Shown one piece after another: positions 1 through 12,556 of a stretch of DNA of 64,000 nucleotides; position 1 is the first letter of the stretch, and every line of letters starts with the position of its first letter. The notes below the pieces were generated by a model, which saw only the letters and a list, made by a program, of their open reading frames with translations, ran no database searches and was not told the DNA's origin. Both the position numbers and the translations under genes were made by a program. The DNA lies in the NCBI RefSeq assembly GCF_964355755.1, contig NC_092670.1:24851795-24915794 (forward strand). The letters are read 5' to 3'. Source of the DNA: Antedon mediterranea (lineage: Eukaryota > Echinodermata > Crinoidea > Comatulida > Antedonidae).

Positions 1-1812
1 TGGAATGGCAGATAATTTAGATTTTGAAAACATATTTTAAAATATCTATAAAAAACTATAAAATGAAATATAAGATTATGCTAAACTTTGCTATGACAGG
101 GTTTGCTGATTCAAATTAATTTTTTATTTGATTATGTTTTTCCTTTATAATGTATTATATGATGAAAAAAAAAATGAAAAAAACAAAACATTCAAACCCG
201 TGTAAATACATATTATAATATTACATTTTCATTCAAACAATTAAATTACTGTGTAATATTTACTTTCACATAAATTACTGGAAAAGTGCTAGAACATTGA
301 ATAAATTACATCCATACATATTTGCTTCCTCGTGTTTGTAATTTACAAACTTTAGATGGTTAACTTTGCTGATAACTGAAATAAATATCAAACATCAATC
401 GATCAATCAATAAATCAATAATTTTTTTTAAAAGATTTGTTAAAGATGTATTTTCCCCTGAAAAAATAATTCTTCAAAATTTTTTGTTGAATATGCCATT
501 TTAATATTACATAATATTTATCCACTTTGACCAAAAGCTGGATCGAAAAAAAAATGTATTTACCTGAAAAAAGGTGTAAATCAAAATTTAAAAAATAGTC
601 AAATTGACTGCCAGCCAATGGATTTTTGTTTGGATTTAACCATTTATTTTGTCATTTTATAAGTGAAAACATAATTTTTTCCCGTTTTTTTTCTATGGAA
701 ATAATTAACTTTGTTAAAACTACAAAATAACTTATTAAAAGTCTGATTTAATTAATTTTATGTTTTTGGGGAACAATACATCTTTAAGCGTTTAGGAAAC
801 TAAATCCTGAACAAAACCGACATAACTGTATTTCTTTCTAATTTAACCGTACTGTAGCCTACTGCATTAGAAACAATGACTGATGTAATTCAGCTAATTG
901 TTTCGCACTCAGATTGCATTTAGTCTGATTGTTCTGTTTATAAAGTTATATTAATTTAAGAGCTGCAGCCTTAGATACTCGTATTTGCTGAAGATGTCTC
1001 TGATTATTGCGTTAGATAATTACAGTGAAAGCACCTGGTCGCCACGCTAATATTCTGCTTACATTTCCACAGAAAAAACAGACAATATTTAGAAATATAT
1101 TTTGTCGAATCTAAGAAGAAACTGGAATATCTTGAAATAATATAGGCCTATGCTAATATCCTAATGTTGATGCAGTAATTGTCATTATATTTTATTAAAT
1201 GGGGTTTAAATAAAATGACTTACATTTTGTTTTATTGGATAATAATAGTCCTAGTATTTTTTACAGATATGATATTTTCTATCCTATTTTTATATTTTCA
1301 AACCTGCAACTGAAAACACAACATATGTATATATACTGTATTTTTAGTTGAATAATGAATAAATGAAACTAATATGAATGAATAATGTTAGTAAAAATCT
1401 GTGTTAAATAGTGGATTTACATACGATAGATTTATCTATCCCAATGTATTGAAAGAAAATAGATTGGATATTAAAGCCGTATTTACACTGAGCCCTGATT
1501 CGGTCTGGTGGCTGGATAAATAACTGCGGACTATGTGGCGTTTTCACATACATCCGAAATAAGCAGCCGATCTTCTCGGTACTGTATCTATTTCCAAAGT
1601 ATCATAGGAATATTTGGTAATACAACATCACATATGATCACTATGATACTTCGGAAATACTATAGTTTATGGAGATACAGCACTGGGACAGATAGTGTGG
1701 TCAATTCTAAACATTAAACCCGTTCATTATAAATTAATCCGGCCTCATCGGAAACCGGGCTCCGTGTGAGTATAGCTAAAGTCAAAAGATAATATTGGAT
1801 AATATGACTTAC
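1..1812 (-). other. Presumed intron of the RASD-like gene; no exon seen
   Basis: This stretch follows the GT donor of the RASD exon on the minus strand. It is AT-rich with many homopolymer runs. I looked for the second half of a RASD protein (the switch II continuation, NKxD and SAK motifs and a CaaX end) and found nothing, so the next exon should lie to the left of the window. The short open frames here look random. Confidence 0.55.
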
Positions 1813-2083
1813 CTGTGAGTATTGATAACCTGTGCATTGCAGGGAATGGGTTATTCCCTGAAGTATCAAGAATATCCAAACGATATACATCTCCTTTGAT
1901 TTTGTAAATTTTACGATGAAAATCCTCAATCGTTGGTGTGTACTGTTCTGTATATTTTCCATTTAAGAACCGATTGACAATCGCTGTCTTTCCAACCTTT
2001 GGTGCTCCAAGAACTACCAAACGAAAACAATTTTTGGCGGGAATGTTCATTTCAGACTCTAATACGACCGGACTGTACGACAT
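1813..2083 (-). CDS. RASD: RASD (Dexras1/Rhes)-type small GTPase, first coding exon (partial gene)
   Basis: The exon encodes about 90 residues of the N-terminal half of a Ras-superfamily GTPase. Counting from the Met at 2083, the phosphate-binding P-loop GAPKVGKT is at residues 26-33, the effector/switch I segment TPTIEDFHRK is around 49-58, and the G3 motif is DTSG at 73-76. The segment DTSGNNPFPAMHRLSILTG is typical of RASD1/RASD2, which have DTSG where most Ras proteins have DTAG. Vertebrate RASD proteins also have IPAKN just before the P-loop, as here. The exon ends at a clean donor (ACAG then GTAAG on the minus strand) inside the codon after SILT. An in-frame Met further upstream at 2149 is less likely as the start, because the residues between do not resemble the family. 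Known family members act in cAMP, nitric-oxide and G-protein signalling. The C-terminal half, including the expected prenylation box, is outside the window. Confidence 0.88.
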
Positions 2084-4640
2084 GGCTACGTTTTTGGCAT
2101 TCGATGATGCCAAATGAACAATGTAGATAAGCAGATAAATGCAATCCAATTATACCGGATTTAATGCATCCATAGTGTTTTGAAGTAAACCTCGTCAGCT
2201 TATTACATTTTCCAACCAGAAACACACATCTGTTTTGAAAGAGCTCCGCTGGTGACTGGTTGTCGGCGGAAGCAGCAAGTTGGCTAGTGTGTGTGATCGA
2301 ATCGAAGATGCGCGTGTATTGCTTGTTCTAGGTCATGCTTGAGCTTGTACGATGACGTATTACGAACAGACAACTAGTAATTGTCTGACGATACCAAGAG
2401 ATAATCGCAGTACAACGAAACTTATTAATGTTTACTCGAGTCTAACTTGAAGGTGTGACGTGAATAATACGCTAGGAGGAATATTAAACATACAGACAGC
2501 TGTGACAAGAAGTAGAGATTTTAAAGCAGAAGCCGTGGGCTTACTTCACCTTATTAGGCATACACTTAATCACACACACCAGTAACTGATTGGTATTTAA
2601 AAACATATCGAATTTGACAAAAGCGTACTCACCATGAGATCATTTTCAATTTCAATACCATCAACCTAAAATCAATCGAAAATCAATATAATAATAAAAA
2701 TGAATCGATTTGTGAATTCGACAACAGAAGCTCTACTAAAGTTGTACGGAATGGTATGTAATGTTCATAAAGTTCTCCAATATCCCATGATTAATCCCTT
2801 AATTAAATACGTAATTTACGGATGGTAACTGTTTTGAGCAGCACGATTACGATATTTGACGTTTGTATCCGTGATGTCATATGTGCCAGTGTTTGTATTG
2901 ATTCCAATTTTAGGTAAAAAAACGTTCACAAATTTACAATTCAAAAATAAGTTACATACACTCCAAAACAACAATAATCAATATAAATCGATACTATAAT
3001 ATATAATTAACGAAAATGAAGTACATTGATTGCAGAACAAAATGTATTTTTCAACTTGAAGTTTGACCTCCTTCTACTGATCGGAGGAGGTCGTTTATAC
3101 GGCGAAATCTTTATAGTAATTTACGGTTGATGTACATTTTATTTCAATGGATCGATCAAGCACGTTCGTTCGTCGTGTGTATAAGAAACTATGAAATTGG
3201 CTGAGCAATTACGCCATAATTTAAGATGATTACCCGCGCTAAGGGTTATTTAAGCAAAATAAATATATGAAATTAAGGTAGGCATCAGAGCATACAATGT
3301 TCACAGGCTACCATTCGTTACGCTTGCGTGACGCTTACTAGGCTTAAAACGTTTAGATTACAACGCCTACTTGTTATAACGCCTACTTAAATTGTTGTTT
3401 ACCGTGAATTGCGACATGTGTGTTTAGATAGGTAGAAGAATATTACACTTACAGTTTTCAAATAATATATTGAAAAATTAGGCTAACATCACGAATGACA
3501 ATCGTACATCACATTATAAGTTGTCCGACGTCCATTCATTGATAAACGCGTTTTATCATTAATAATCTAACGCGTTTTGTTGTCTTTAATTCATATCTCG
3601 GTTACATACTGCAACGCGTTTTGTTGTCTTTAATTTATATCTAGGCTACATAATGCAGGGTTCAACTTCAGTCGAAAGCTGCCCTATCTGTTTCTCTCTT
3701 CAACATTTTATTTTATTTTATTACAATCAAGCTTTTCGTGAATGCTTTTATATTCATATGAAGCAGAAATGTGTGAGATGCATGAATGTTAATGGAAAAA
3801 ATTATACGTTGTTTATTTATGTGTTTTTAACTATTGTGTGCATTAGACAATGCTGACACTCCATTTGTGCCTTAAGCCGGTTTATTGTTATCGCATAATT
3901 ACGTTTTTGCAAATTACATTCAGGTAATCATTGTCTTTTCACTACTAGTACCATCTTATGGTTGACGTCGACTATCGCATCATTATCATTATTCCGTTAA
4001 CGCTAACATTTATGATTTTATCTTATAAAGGGAACGTAACATTACTATTTTAGGCTAAACCATTTCGAAATGCAATACCAAATCCATTGGAATATTATAG
4101 TACGTACTGCATCATCGTTTTAAACATGATGTTTGACGCTAATGACATGTTATGTTACACATCATCAATATCATCTTTCAATATCTTTCAGCCTAGACAA
4201 ATGCTGCATATACCGTTTGCTTGGATCACCGCTTGGTGACAAGTTACAATTTAGTTTCTAGTAACAGTACTTCTGGTCCTAAAACAAAATGTTACGTAGA
4301 GTTTGCGAGGATAGCCTAAATCATCACGCGGTGACGAGTTAAAATCTAGTAAAATTACTCTTCCTAGTTATAGATCTGTTGATCACCTAACTCGCCCGGC
4401 GGCGAGTTAAAATCTTGTTCAGTTAAAACAAAATGTTACAGAGGTTTGCGCTGGTCACCTCACCTAACTCGTCAAGTTGACGATGATAAAATAGAATAAG
4501 TACAGACAGACCAAACCTACATCGTTTTTAACATTATGACGCTGATGGAATTTCATGTTACAATCATTCAATATTTACACTATTAGTCATAGATCAAAAT
4601 GTGTTCGATATAGTTAAAAAAAAGCAAAGATACTTGGCAA
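2084..4640. other. Upstream region of RASD and intergenic DNA, no gene
   Basis: The first few hundred bases are somewhat richer in CpG and GC (around 2220-2350) and probably hold the RASD 5' UTR and promoter, although no TATA box or start element can be fixed by eye. The rest is AT-rich. Around 3540-3640 a short word containing ACGCGTTTTGTTGTCTTTAA is repeated. I see no coding potential on either strand. Confidence 0.4.
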
Positions 4641-4803
4641 TAAGAACACCCTATTCAGCTACTGTCCCTAGGTGTTATCTGTAAAACTATAGCAAGTCAT
4701 ACACGTTGCTGTCTGCCTAAATGCTGTACTTTTAACAACGTGTATGACTTGCTATAGTTTTACAGATAACACCTAGGGATAGTAGCAGAATCGGGTGATA
4801 AGA
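4641..4803. repeat. Foldback element (long inverted repeat, MITE-like)
   Basis: Two arms of about 68 bp (4641-4708 and 4735-4803) are near-perfect reverse complements, sharing for example CCTAGGTGTTATCTGTAAAA and CTATAGCAAGTCATACACG. They are separated by only about 26 bp. No internal coding sequence is present. The shape fits a small foldback MITE or a recent palindromic insertion. I could not identify target duplications with confidence. Confidence 0.75.
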
Positions 4804-6376
4804 ACGACAAATCTGCTTATTCTGTGGACAAAAACATCAATGTACATTTGTCGCGCGTACATTGTATAATTTTAAAAACTAATGAAAGTTCTGTGTTAAG
4901 GAAACGGATCATACTTGAATGCTCCTTTTAAACCTTCATGTCGGCTATTTTATAACATGGAATGTGTATGTGCACTAGTAGTCCCAAATTGATTGCAATT
5001 TTAACCCTTTCAAAATCATTGCGGCGTCCCATGTTTATTTATTACACAGTTAAGAGTATACGGGACATTTTTAACGACCAAAATTATGCACATTCAACAG
5101 CTTAGAATCAGCGATATCAAGAAATGATGGATAAGAAAAAATCAAACATATTAAAGTGTGTGTGCAAGGGATGAGAGAATCTTATCCCATTAGAATATTT
5201 AATCAATGCTAGCATACTATATTGAGCAATACAAATGTAACTGCCAACATATAAACACCTTATACATACGTACACAACTGACTAATAAACACGCAAATAA
5301 ATTATTTTCCAACGTTAATATAAGTTCATCTTTTGAGCACCTTTTACTTTTTTTAAATTGATTGCCAACAATCATGAGCAATTTGCATTTAAGCGACAGT
5401 ATAATGTTGTCGCATGTTTTACTTCGATGTGCTAAATCTAGGTGCTGTGTGAATACATTTTATAGTAATGTAGGCCTACATCTGAAGAGTATTGACTATT
5501 TACATAACTTTCTTAGTGGATTTTAACATGCTTACACTATATACGATTCTTTATAAGATGTGACGTCAATGTTTCTGTCTACAGTAGAACCTCTCCTTTA
5601 GGACATTCATGTTCAAGGAACACCCGTATTAAGGGGGAAAATGCCCAGGCCGTGAAATGAATGAAGGGAAAATCCGTAACAAACTGTGTTCTTAGATGAC
5701 TAGAAGTACAAATATTGAAAGATGCAATTTTATAATCGTCTTCAGATAACCATCAGTTTTTCTATATCAAAAACACAGTACAAGTTATATATTAACCGGA
5801 CTACGCAGACATTCAAAGATATAGGATCGTAATTGTGGCATATCTGTCTAGTCTTTGTATTCCAAAACTGTAATTGTGTTTATAAAATAAAATAAATTCA
5901 GGCTGTGCGTTTATGTGACGTGTGCTCACGTGGCACGAACTCTATTTACTATCTGTTATTAAACTAAAGTGCATATTTTAATATCAATGTTGTTATGCAA
6001 AGCTAAGCGTAGTTGAAAATATTAAGTTAAGACAGAAATGTAATTTAAATGTTCATAACAATGACAAATTGTCATAAATGATCACGTCTGGCTTTGTAAT
6101 TACATAGCTTTTATCATAAACAACATGTTTACTAACCATAGCAAGTCACTATAAACATTGCTGTTTTATTGCTAAATAATAGTTAAAAATCTGTTGACGT
6201 TTTATCACGACTTGAATAAGTGAGGAAGATTTTGTTAAGCCGTTGAATATTCGCTTACTTGCATCGTAAAATCGGATTGATAGATAATCTTCAGGTATAT
6301 AAGTAAGAAATTAAACAGTGCTTTTAAATGGAGAATTTACATATTGATCGTTCAATGCTAAATTGTACTTGAATTT
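4804..6376. other. Intergenic DNA, no gene seen
   Basis: AT-rich sequence without supported genes. Near 5580-5635 the sequence ACAGTAGAACCTCTCC, followed by GGACATTC and GGAACACCCG, resembles the terminal inverted repeat of pogo/Tc1-type elements. A matching second end was not found nearby, so this is only a possible relic. Confidence 0.35.
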
Positions 6377-6545
6377 AAAGCTCTGTCTACACTATCTAAC
6401 GTTAAGTGACAAATAACGTGATGTGCAAATATATGGACATGGTGATGTCATAATACTACCATATTTGGGCATATCACTACCATATTTGTGCACATCACAC
6501 TATTTTTTGTCAAACTAGTTTGATAGTGAAGATCAGGCAGAGCTT
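6377..6545. mobile_element. MITE of the AAGCTCTGTCTACAC family, copy 1
   Basis: The left end AAAGCTCTGTCTACACTAT and the right end TTTGATAGTG...CAGAGCTT are inverted repeats. The interior carries ATGTGCCC/GTGCACATCA-like words and GATGTCATA, all shared with copies at 40791-40936 and 56965-58376. It is about 170 bp long with no coding capacity, so it is a non-autonomous element. The right terminus has a short insertion compared with the other copies. Confidence 0.75.
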
Positions 6546-9500
6546 AAATGTTTGTTCAGTATGCCATACACTACACTACTACATCAAACCTGTAGAATTA
6601 TCTTGCCTATTTCAAATGGAGTCTATTCGAGAAACATATCGTTTATCATTTTGTTCTTCTTACACGGTTATCATTTATCCCGCAGAAAATGATTTGTCGG
6701 TCGATAATATCGTGCTAACTTGGTCCCTCGTTCTCTCTCGTGTGTCCAATAAACAATTTAAATACAGTTTCTGAAGATAAATTAATGGCATATGTCTTAA
6801 AATCGTGAAAGATGATTCAGCCAGTCGAACCTACTGACATGTATAACGTGTATTAGAAGCAATTTATACATTTAGACTCGTATTTAGATGACTGTCAATA
6901 GTCAGTTACGATCTATCTAATGACAGCTTCAGAATCGGGTGAGAATTTATATAGTAGATGTTTGGTTTATGTGTTCTTCATGATTTGTCTGATTCCTTAA
7001 ATAATTTTTTTTTTTAAGGCATCACCACTTATGATTTGGGGGAGTTCGAGTACTTGTAATAATCATTTTGCTTTTTGAAAATTTAAATTTGTCATCTTAA
7101 ACTTGCCATGGAATTTTCTTTAATTTTAAGCTGATAGTTTCATTGATGTGGTCATTGCTCCACCATTTTTCCAAATTGTTCCTTCATAAAATCCTAATTA
7201 TACCAACCTAACCTAACCCCAGCAAGAGTTTAAGTTTGTTATGATCATCATTAGATAATTATTTTGATTTTATAGAAATATCAGTACGTCATCAATGTCC
7301 AGCGAAACAACACAATTACTGACTGTGTCAGGTACATTTTATGAACAATCAACTTATGAAAATACTCATTTGGAAATTAACTACGTATCGACCGAGGTTG
7401 GACACAGTAATTGAGGTTACCTAATCATCAGTGTGTAGGCAACTTAAAATGATGTTAACGGATGACATGGAATAATCTCGCAGGCGGCACGCCGAATAGC
7501 CACCATAATTACTCTTCTTCGTCTGTCTATAAATTCATTTAATTAGTCGTAGTATTTTTAAGTACAAGCATATGCATCAGAGCCCCTATCAAATGGACAC
7601 TTTCGGGACGTAATGACGTAAGCGCAACATAAGCCAGTTGACCAATGACAAGCAAAAGTTCGGATGACGCGTCGAAACGGTCAAATGACGTTGCGTTTAC
7701 GTCATTATGTTGGAACCAATCTTAAGGGAGTCCCGTGAATAAGGTTATTTCAATGGAGGGGTACTGTAACACTACTTTTGAGGTTAAAAACCTAAAACGT
7801 CAGTAACAACTCTGTATTGTGTGCAACACTAGGACGTAGGCCTACACGCAAGACATTTGACCAATCCAGGTGACACAAATGTTACATGCGTTTGAATATG
7901 TTCTTGCGTTGCATCTATATCATATATTTATAAACCTTGCCTCATGGAGCAACTAACGAATTGTTAACGTATTAACGATGCAAACATAAAGATATAGCAT
8001 TAACCACTATGTAATGTACATATCAAACACATTACACTCAGTCATGCAAAGTGAATACTACCTGATGACCTTTAATGTACATTTCCTATTCTATATTTGG
8101 TAATAATGTTCATTATAACCCAATGGCGCTGTTAATGATTACGAAGATAGAACGCTATAACATCAAAGCGGTTAATATTTTTATAAGATATTGCATACCC
8201 GCGTATCATTCACAGCAAAAAATGTACATTAATTACCAATTTCTAATCAGTTTCAACCTATGAAATGACCATCCTCGGCTTACAAATTTAGAATCTGGTT
8301 TGAGTGATGCCGGCAGGCGGTTGTAAAAAAAGTATTAAGTTTGAGGCATCATAATATTATTTAAAATAAAAACAGCCCTCACACATACGTACGCGCACCA
8401 ACGTAAGTTTGACGTCTAATGACGAGCGACATCATGCGTCGCGCGCTTATGATTGATAAAATTATAATTTATTGCGAAATTTCATGTTAACATGCACAAC
8501 TGGCTATGCTGTTTGAGTGACAACCAATTGCTAAGTGGGGTGCTTAGCTAAAACGGTTTAAAGAAAATGCGGATTAAATTGAAACGAAGTAAGTCTTCTA
8601 CTCGAGACAGAAGCATTAAGATTCAATGTCGGTGATTATTATAAAACACTAAAGTGTCAATCAGTGCACTTGAGATTGTCTAGCGTTAGCTAACTACAAA
8701 TCTAAATTAATTTGTAAACGTTGAAAGGTAACTTGAGTTCTGAACAATCCGACGATGAAAAGTCTCTCACTAAGTCAATAACTAAGATTTAAGAAACAAA
8801 CTGGAGAACGTCTTGTCATATTGACGATTTTAAAATGAATGATCTCACTTCGTGATGATCATCCGAATCTCCAGATTTTATCCCCACCCAGAACCAAAAA
8901 ACGCAGCAACCGACTAAGACAGGATCGAGTCTAACATACATTCTGCGCATGCTCATATTTATGTGGCGCGTCGTGAATGAAAGATCTCTATTATGTGGGA
9001 TAGCTACGAAATATAAAAAATTTGTATCATTCTTCATTTTAAAATGGTCAATTTATATTTTATATCATCAACGAATGTCCCACTGTAGAAAGTCATTAAA
9101 AACAAAAGAAAGGCAGGCATGGCCTCATAAATCATATTGGAAGATAACAAAACTAGTAGTATAATTAGAAGGAATCAAAAGGAATATCTCAAAAGGCCGT
9201 TAATGCATCATTCGTTAAACTATAGAAACGACGTTTGATTCGATAACATCCTAAGGGGATTGTATGTTAAAACTCTAGTGTAAACGTGACGATAATTGAC
9301 TGTCAGTGGATAATAAAAATTCAGATATATTAATATCAACAATAGGATGGTCATTAATATTCTGTTGATTCATTTCAAAGTTTGTGTTTCGCTCTATGCT
9401 TTGTCTAGCTGTCTAAAATACATTTTGTATGCGCATCTATACTTTAAAATACATATAAACACATTGTATGTGTATCATCTATACATTATAACAGCGAGAT

Positions 9501-10030
9501 AAGTATACAAATGATGTAAAAATAACGAAATTTTATATTGGGAAGTTTTTAAACAACATTGAAACCCACCGTAGGGAGGATATCTTGGCTAGTTATACAG
9601 ATAAATAATACATTGTGTGCGTATCATTAATCATTACAGCGAAATGAATACATGTTTGTGTATTATCTATACACGATAATAGCGATAACAACATTACATT
9701 GAGCGTATCAAACAGAAACTAATACATTGTGGTAACAAGAGGCCCGTCCCAAAAATTACAATGCAAAAGATAGGAGGTTATGAGTATGCCGATTGAACAA
9801 AACTGTATCACTAGTATAGGCCTAAGCCCCGGCCTAAGCTTAGATTTGGATATATGGTACGTACATACTTGTACTATATTCAGTCTTGGCAAGTACAAAG
9901 AGTAGAGTTCGACAACAAGTTTTGGCAAACGGTTACAAACATTGGTATACTGTTATGTACAAGGCGCCGTTCGGGACATTGCTCATTTTGTCGGCGAAAA
10001 TACAATGATCTGACACAGAAAGGCCTTACA
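6546..10030. other. Intergenic DNA, no gene seen
   Basis: I found no exon-like stretch, RNA gene or conserved domain in this 3.5 kb. The open frames here (longest about 80 codons) have no recognisable protein motif. One structured spot at 7602-7739 is listed separately. Confidence 0.4.
7602..7739. repeat. Inverted repeat with CRE-like TGACGTAA words
   Basis: The left arm (7602-7628) reads TTCGGGACGTAATGACGTAA then GCGCAAC. The right arm (7690-7707 and 7730-7739) contains GTTGCGTTTACGTCATTA and GTCCCGTGAA, largely its reverse complement, with a short insertion. Each arm contains a TGACGTAA-type CREB/ATF-like site. It could be a decayed MITE or a paired regulatory site; the sequence cannot decide. 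Confidence 0.45.
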
Positions 10031-10098
10031 TTGGTTAGAACGGATGGTTAGAACTTTAGCTACCAATCGGAAACAAGGGTTCGAACCCTGTCCATGTG
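10031..10098 (+). repeat. tRNA-like fragment (possible SINE head remnant)
   Basis: A B-box-like GGGTTCGAACCCTG preceded by an A-box-like TGGTTAGAAC at tRNA-like spacing, with the GCTACCAATC word also seen in the SINEs at 16471 and 38380. No good acceptor stem forms, so this is probably a decayed SINE head and not a working tRNA gene. Confidence 0.35.
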
Positions 10099-11152
10099 GT
10101 TTTTAAAATATATCCTATACCGTACTACGAGTATATCGACTGCGTAATAACATTAAACATCCATCTCCATAATAAGTCAATAACACACAAAAATAAAAGC
10201 ACTTAGGCTATCTAGTTACTGTACCTACATAGCACAATCAATCAAAGTCATTGTATACTACATCATATTAATATTTTCACTATGAAGACATTAAGTTATT
10301 TTGTCATCGCAAAGCAAATTTCAAGCCAAGTGTTTCAATTGAATTGAATCGCAACGATAGGCCTAACGTAATATTTTATTTCTACAAATTCTCATCAGAA
10401 GTGGATATAATAAACATTGTCGCACGTACGTAGATCTAACTGTACGACATTTCGTTGCGTCCTAGTGGGGAAAAAAGTTTATGAGACGAAACCGGGGAGG
10501 GCTGAACAAAGTAATAATAAGGTAGAAAATACGAAAGATGAGTGACAAACCGCAAAAAAAAAATTTAAAAAATTGTAAAGGAATATATTATTTAAATCTT
10601 TCTAATATACAGTTATATTTTATCAAGCACAGATATTCATATCTTTTGACAAATATCGGAATAATCAATATTGTTTTAATAATAACTATCACCAACCTGG
10701 TAATTATCATTTTTGTCATTACAAGTACCATCATCTAGTCTGAGATTTATGTACATTGAGGTGAGGACGTACGCGCATAAACGTGTTGGTCTAATAATTA
10801 TACAAACTGCATGACAACGAATTGAAAACACTCATCAGGTGCAATTTTTAATCATGTACTACGTAGCTTAATATGTTAGCTATTTGTAATATGTGACTTT
10901 TCAAGTGACATAATGTATTTCTCGGTAATCGAAATTAAAATTGTTCATCGCAATCCTTCACGAAACACATTAATGTATAGCCTATGTCAAAAATGTACTG
11001 GCATATACAATATAAAATCCGCCCTGTGATGTACAGACAATTCATTTTTAAACGATGAAGATGAGGAAACCATCAAACCACCTGTATCACCAGATTATAA
11101 ATTCCAAAGATCTGGAAACAGAAATTAATTGAACAAGGTGTAAACACAACTA

Positions 11153-11823
11153 ATGAAGTTGAATCTAAAATTACAGACATTTATTTCTGTGAAAACGGGA
11201 AATTGTCATTATATCTATAAACACATTATATTAAAAAAATTTGAAGAGCCAATTGGAATTGAAAAATGGGAAAAGAAGTTTGACAACGAACTTGATTGGA
11301 AAAACCTTTTCACAAATTTACACGCCTGTAAAAATGACACCAAGCTAAAAAATGTTCAATTTAAATTTACTCATCGTATAATTTATACAAATACAATGCT
11401 CTTTAAGATGTCAAAGGTCGATTCACCAATGTGTAGTTTTTGCAAGGATAGGCAGGAAACACTGCTACATATGTTCTTTGAATGTGATCTAGTAAAGAAA
11501 ATATGGGATGCAAACATTCTAATTTTAATTACAAAGTGGTACATATTTAGTTGCAAAATCAAAGAACAATTACTTAATTATAATCACTTAATTCACATTT
11601 ACCAAAAATACAAGGCAACCATACTATTATTTACAAAATGATTATTATAAAGTGTATTTTTGCGATACATTATTTTTTTTCTTTTAATTCATTACTCTCT
11701 ATTACTTACTATTTTTGAGAGAGTATTATATCGTGTTTCTTTTTATTTGTTAATAGTTAAGTTACCTTTATCTATTCATTTTTGGATTATGTATGTGTTG
11801 AAATTAAATAAAAAAAAAAAAAA
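11153..11823 (+). mobile_element. 3' end of a 5'-truncated non-LTR retrotransposon (LINE)
   Basis: An open frame at 11153-11641 (162 codons) encodes the C-terminal tail of a LINE ORF2-type reverse transcriptase. It has the zinc-knuckle segment CSFCKDRQETLLHMFFEC (C-x2-C-x9-H-x4-C), preceded by FKFTHRIIYTNTMLFK, the usual sequence before the zf-RVT knuckle of L1-like elements. The reverse transcriptase catalytic domain and the endonuclease are missing, and the frame is closed just upstream. About 170 bp of AT-rich 3' UTR follows, ending in an A-rich tail at about 11808-11823. This is the normal outcome of truncated target-primed reverse transcription, and the copy is presumably dead. The 5' boundary is uncertain and may start some 100 bp earlier. 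Confidence 0.82.
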
Positions 11824-12284
11824 CCAATAGCAAGGACACACGTCCCAATATCTCCGCATGCGCACAATGAATTAACACTACGTAGATTGGTCGTTGGTCG
11901 TCCCAAATGGAAAGATCCTTAATAATACTAATACTAGTTTTCTCTCACACCATACACGGTTTTAAAAGAATTTGTGCCCGAATGCTTTCAAAGTGATTCC
12001 GATAATTATGTGTGCGGTCGCTGTCATAAATGTGCAGAAATACGTTGCCAGGTTTAATAAGGACGATGTACCAAAATACAATTTATTTTTGTTCACTAGA
12101 GTTACGCTAGTTCAGTTTTGTAATTACTGTACTGTGCTAAGCAATATATTACGTACATTAATATTATTCCAAATAATGATTTAGACACAGTTACAGAAGC
12201 AGGGCACTGCATGTTGCATCTATCGTTATATTATTAATATTAAATATTATTCATGCTTTAATAGAAAAACAATAGCTAGCTAAT
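11824..12284. other. Intergenic DNA, no gene seen
   Basis: Sequence between the LINE tail and the 12.3 kb minisatellite. No coding or RNA feature could be supported. Confidence 0.35.
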
Positions 12285-12556
12285 TGTTCTTCTCCATTGG
12301 GACTGCCCTGGGAATTAAAGTTTGAGGTTGTACATCTTCATTTGGGCTGGCCTGGAAGTTGAGATTGCGGTTGTTACCCTTTGGGCTGACCTGGGAATTT
12401 GAGGTTGGTATTAATCTTGTCCATTTATGCAGCCCTAGGAATGTGAAGTTGTTCTTCACTTAGGCTGCCCTGGGAATTTGATTGTTCTCCACTTGTACTG
12501 CCCTGTGAATTTGAGCCCGAGGTGTTTCTCCACTTAAGCTGCCCTGGAAATCTCAG
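12285..12556. repeat. Degenerate minisatellite, about seven units of 33-44 bp
   Basis: The word CTGCCCTGGGAATTTGA recurs in diverged form at about 12303, 12347, 12386, 12430, 12465, 12498 and 12539. The spacers contain TTGTTCTTCTCCA-type sequence. Unit length varies, which points to an old array that is no longer homogenised. A short minus-strand open frame across it (62 codons) is a by-product of the repeat. Confidence 0.65.
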
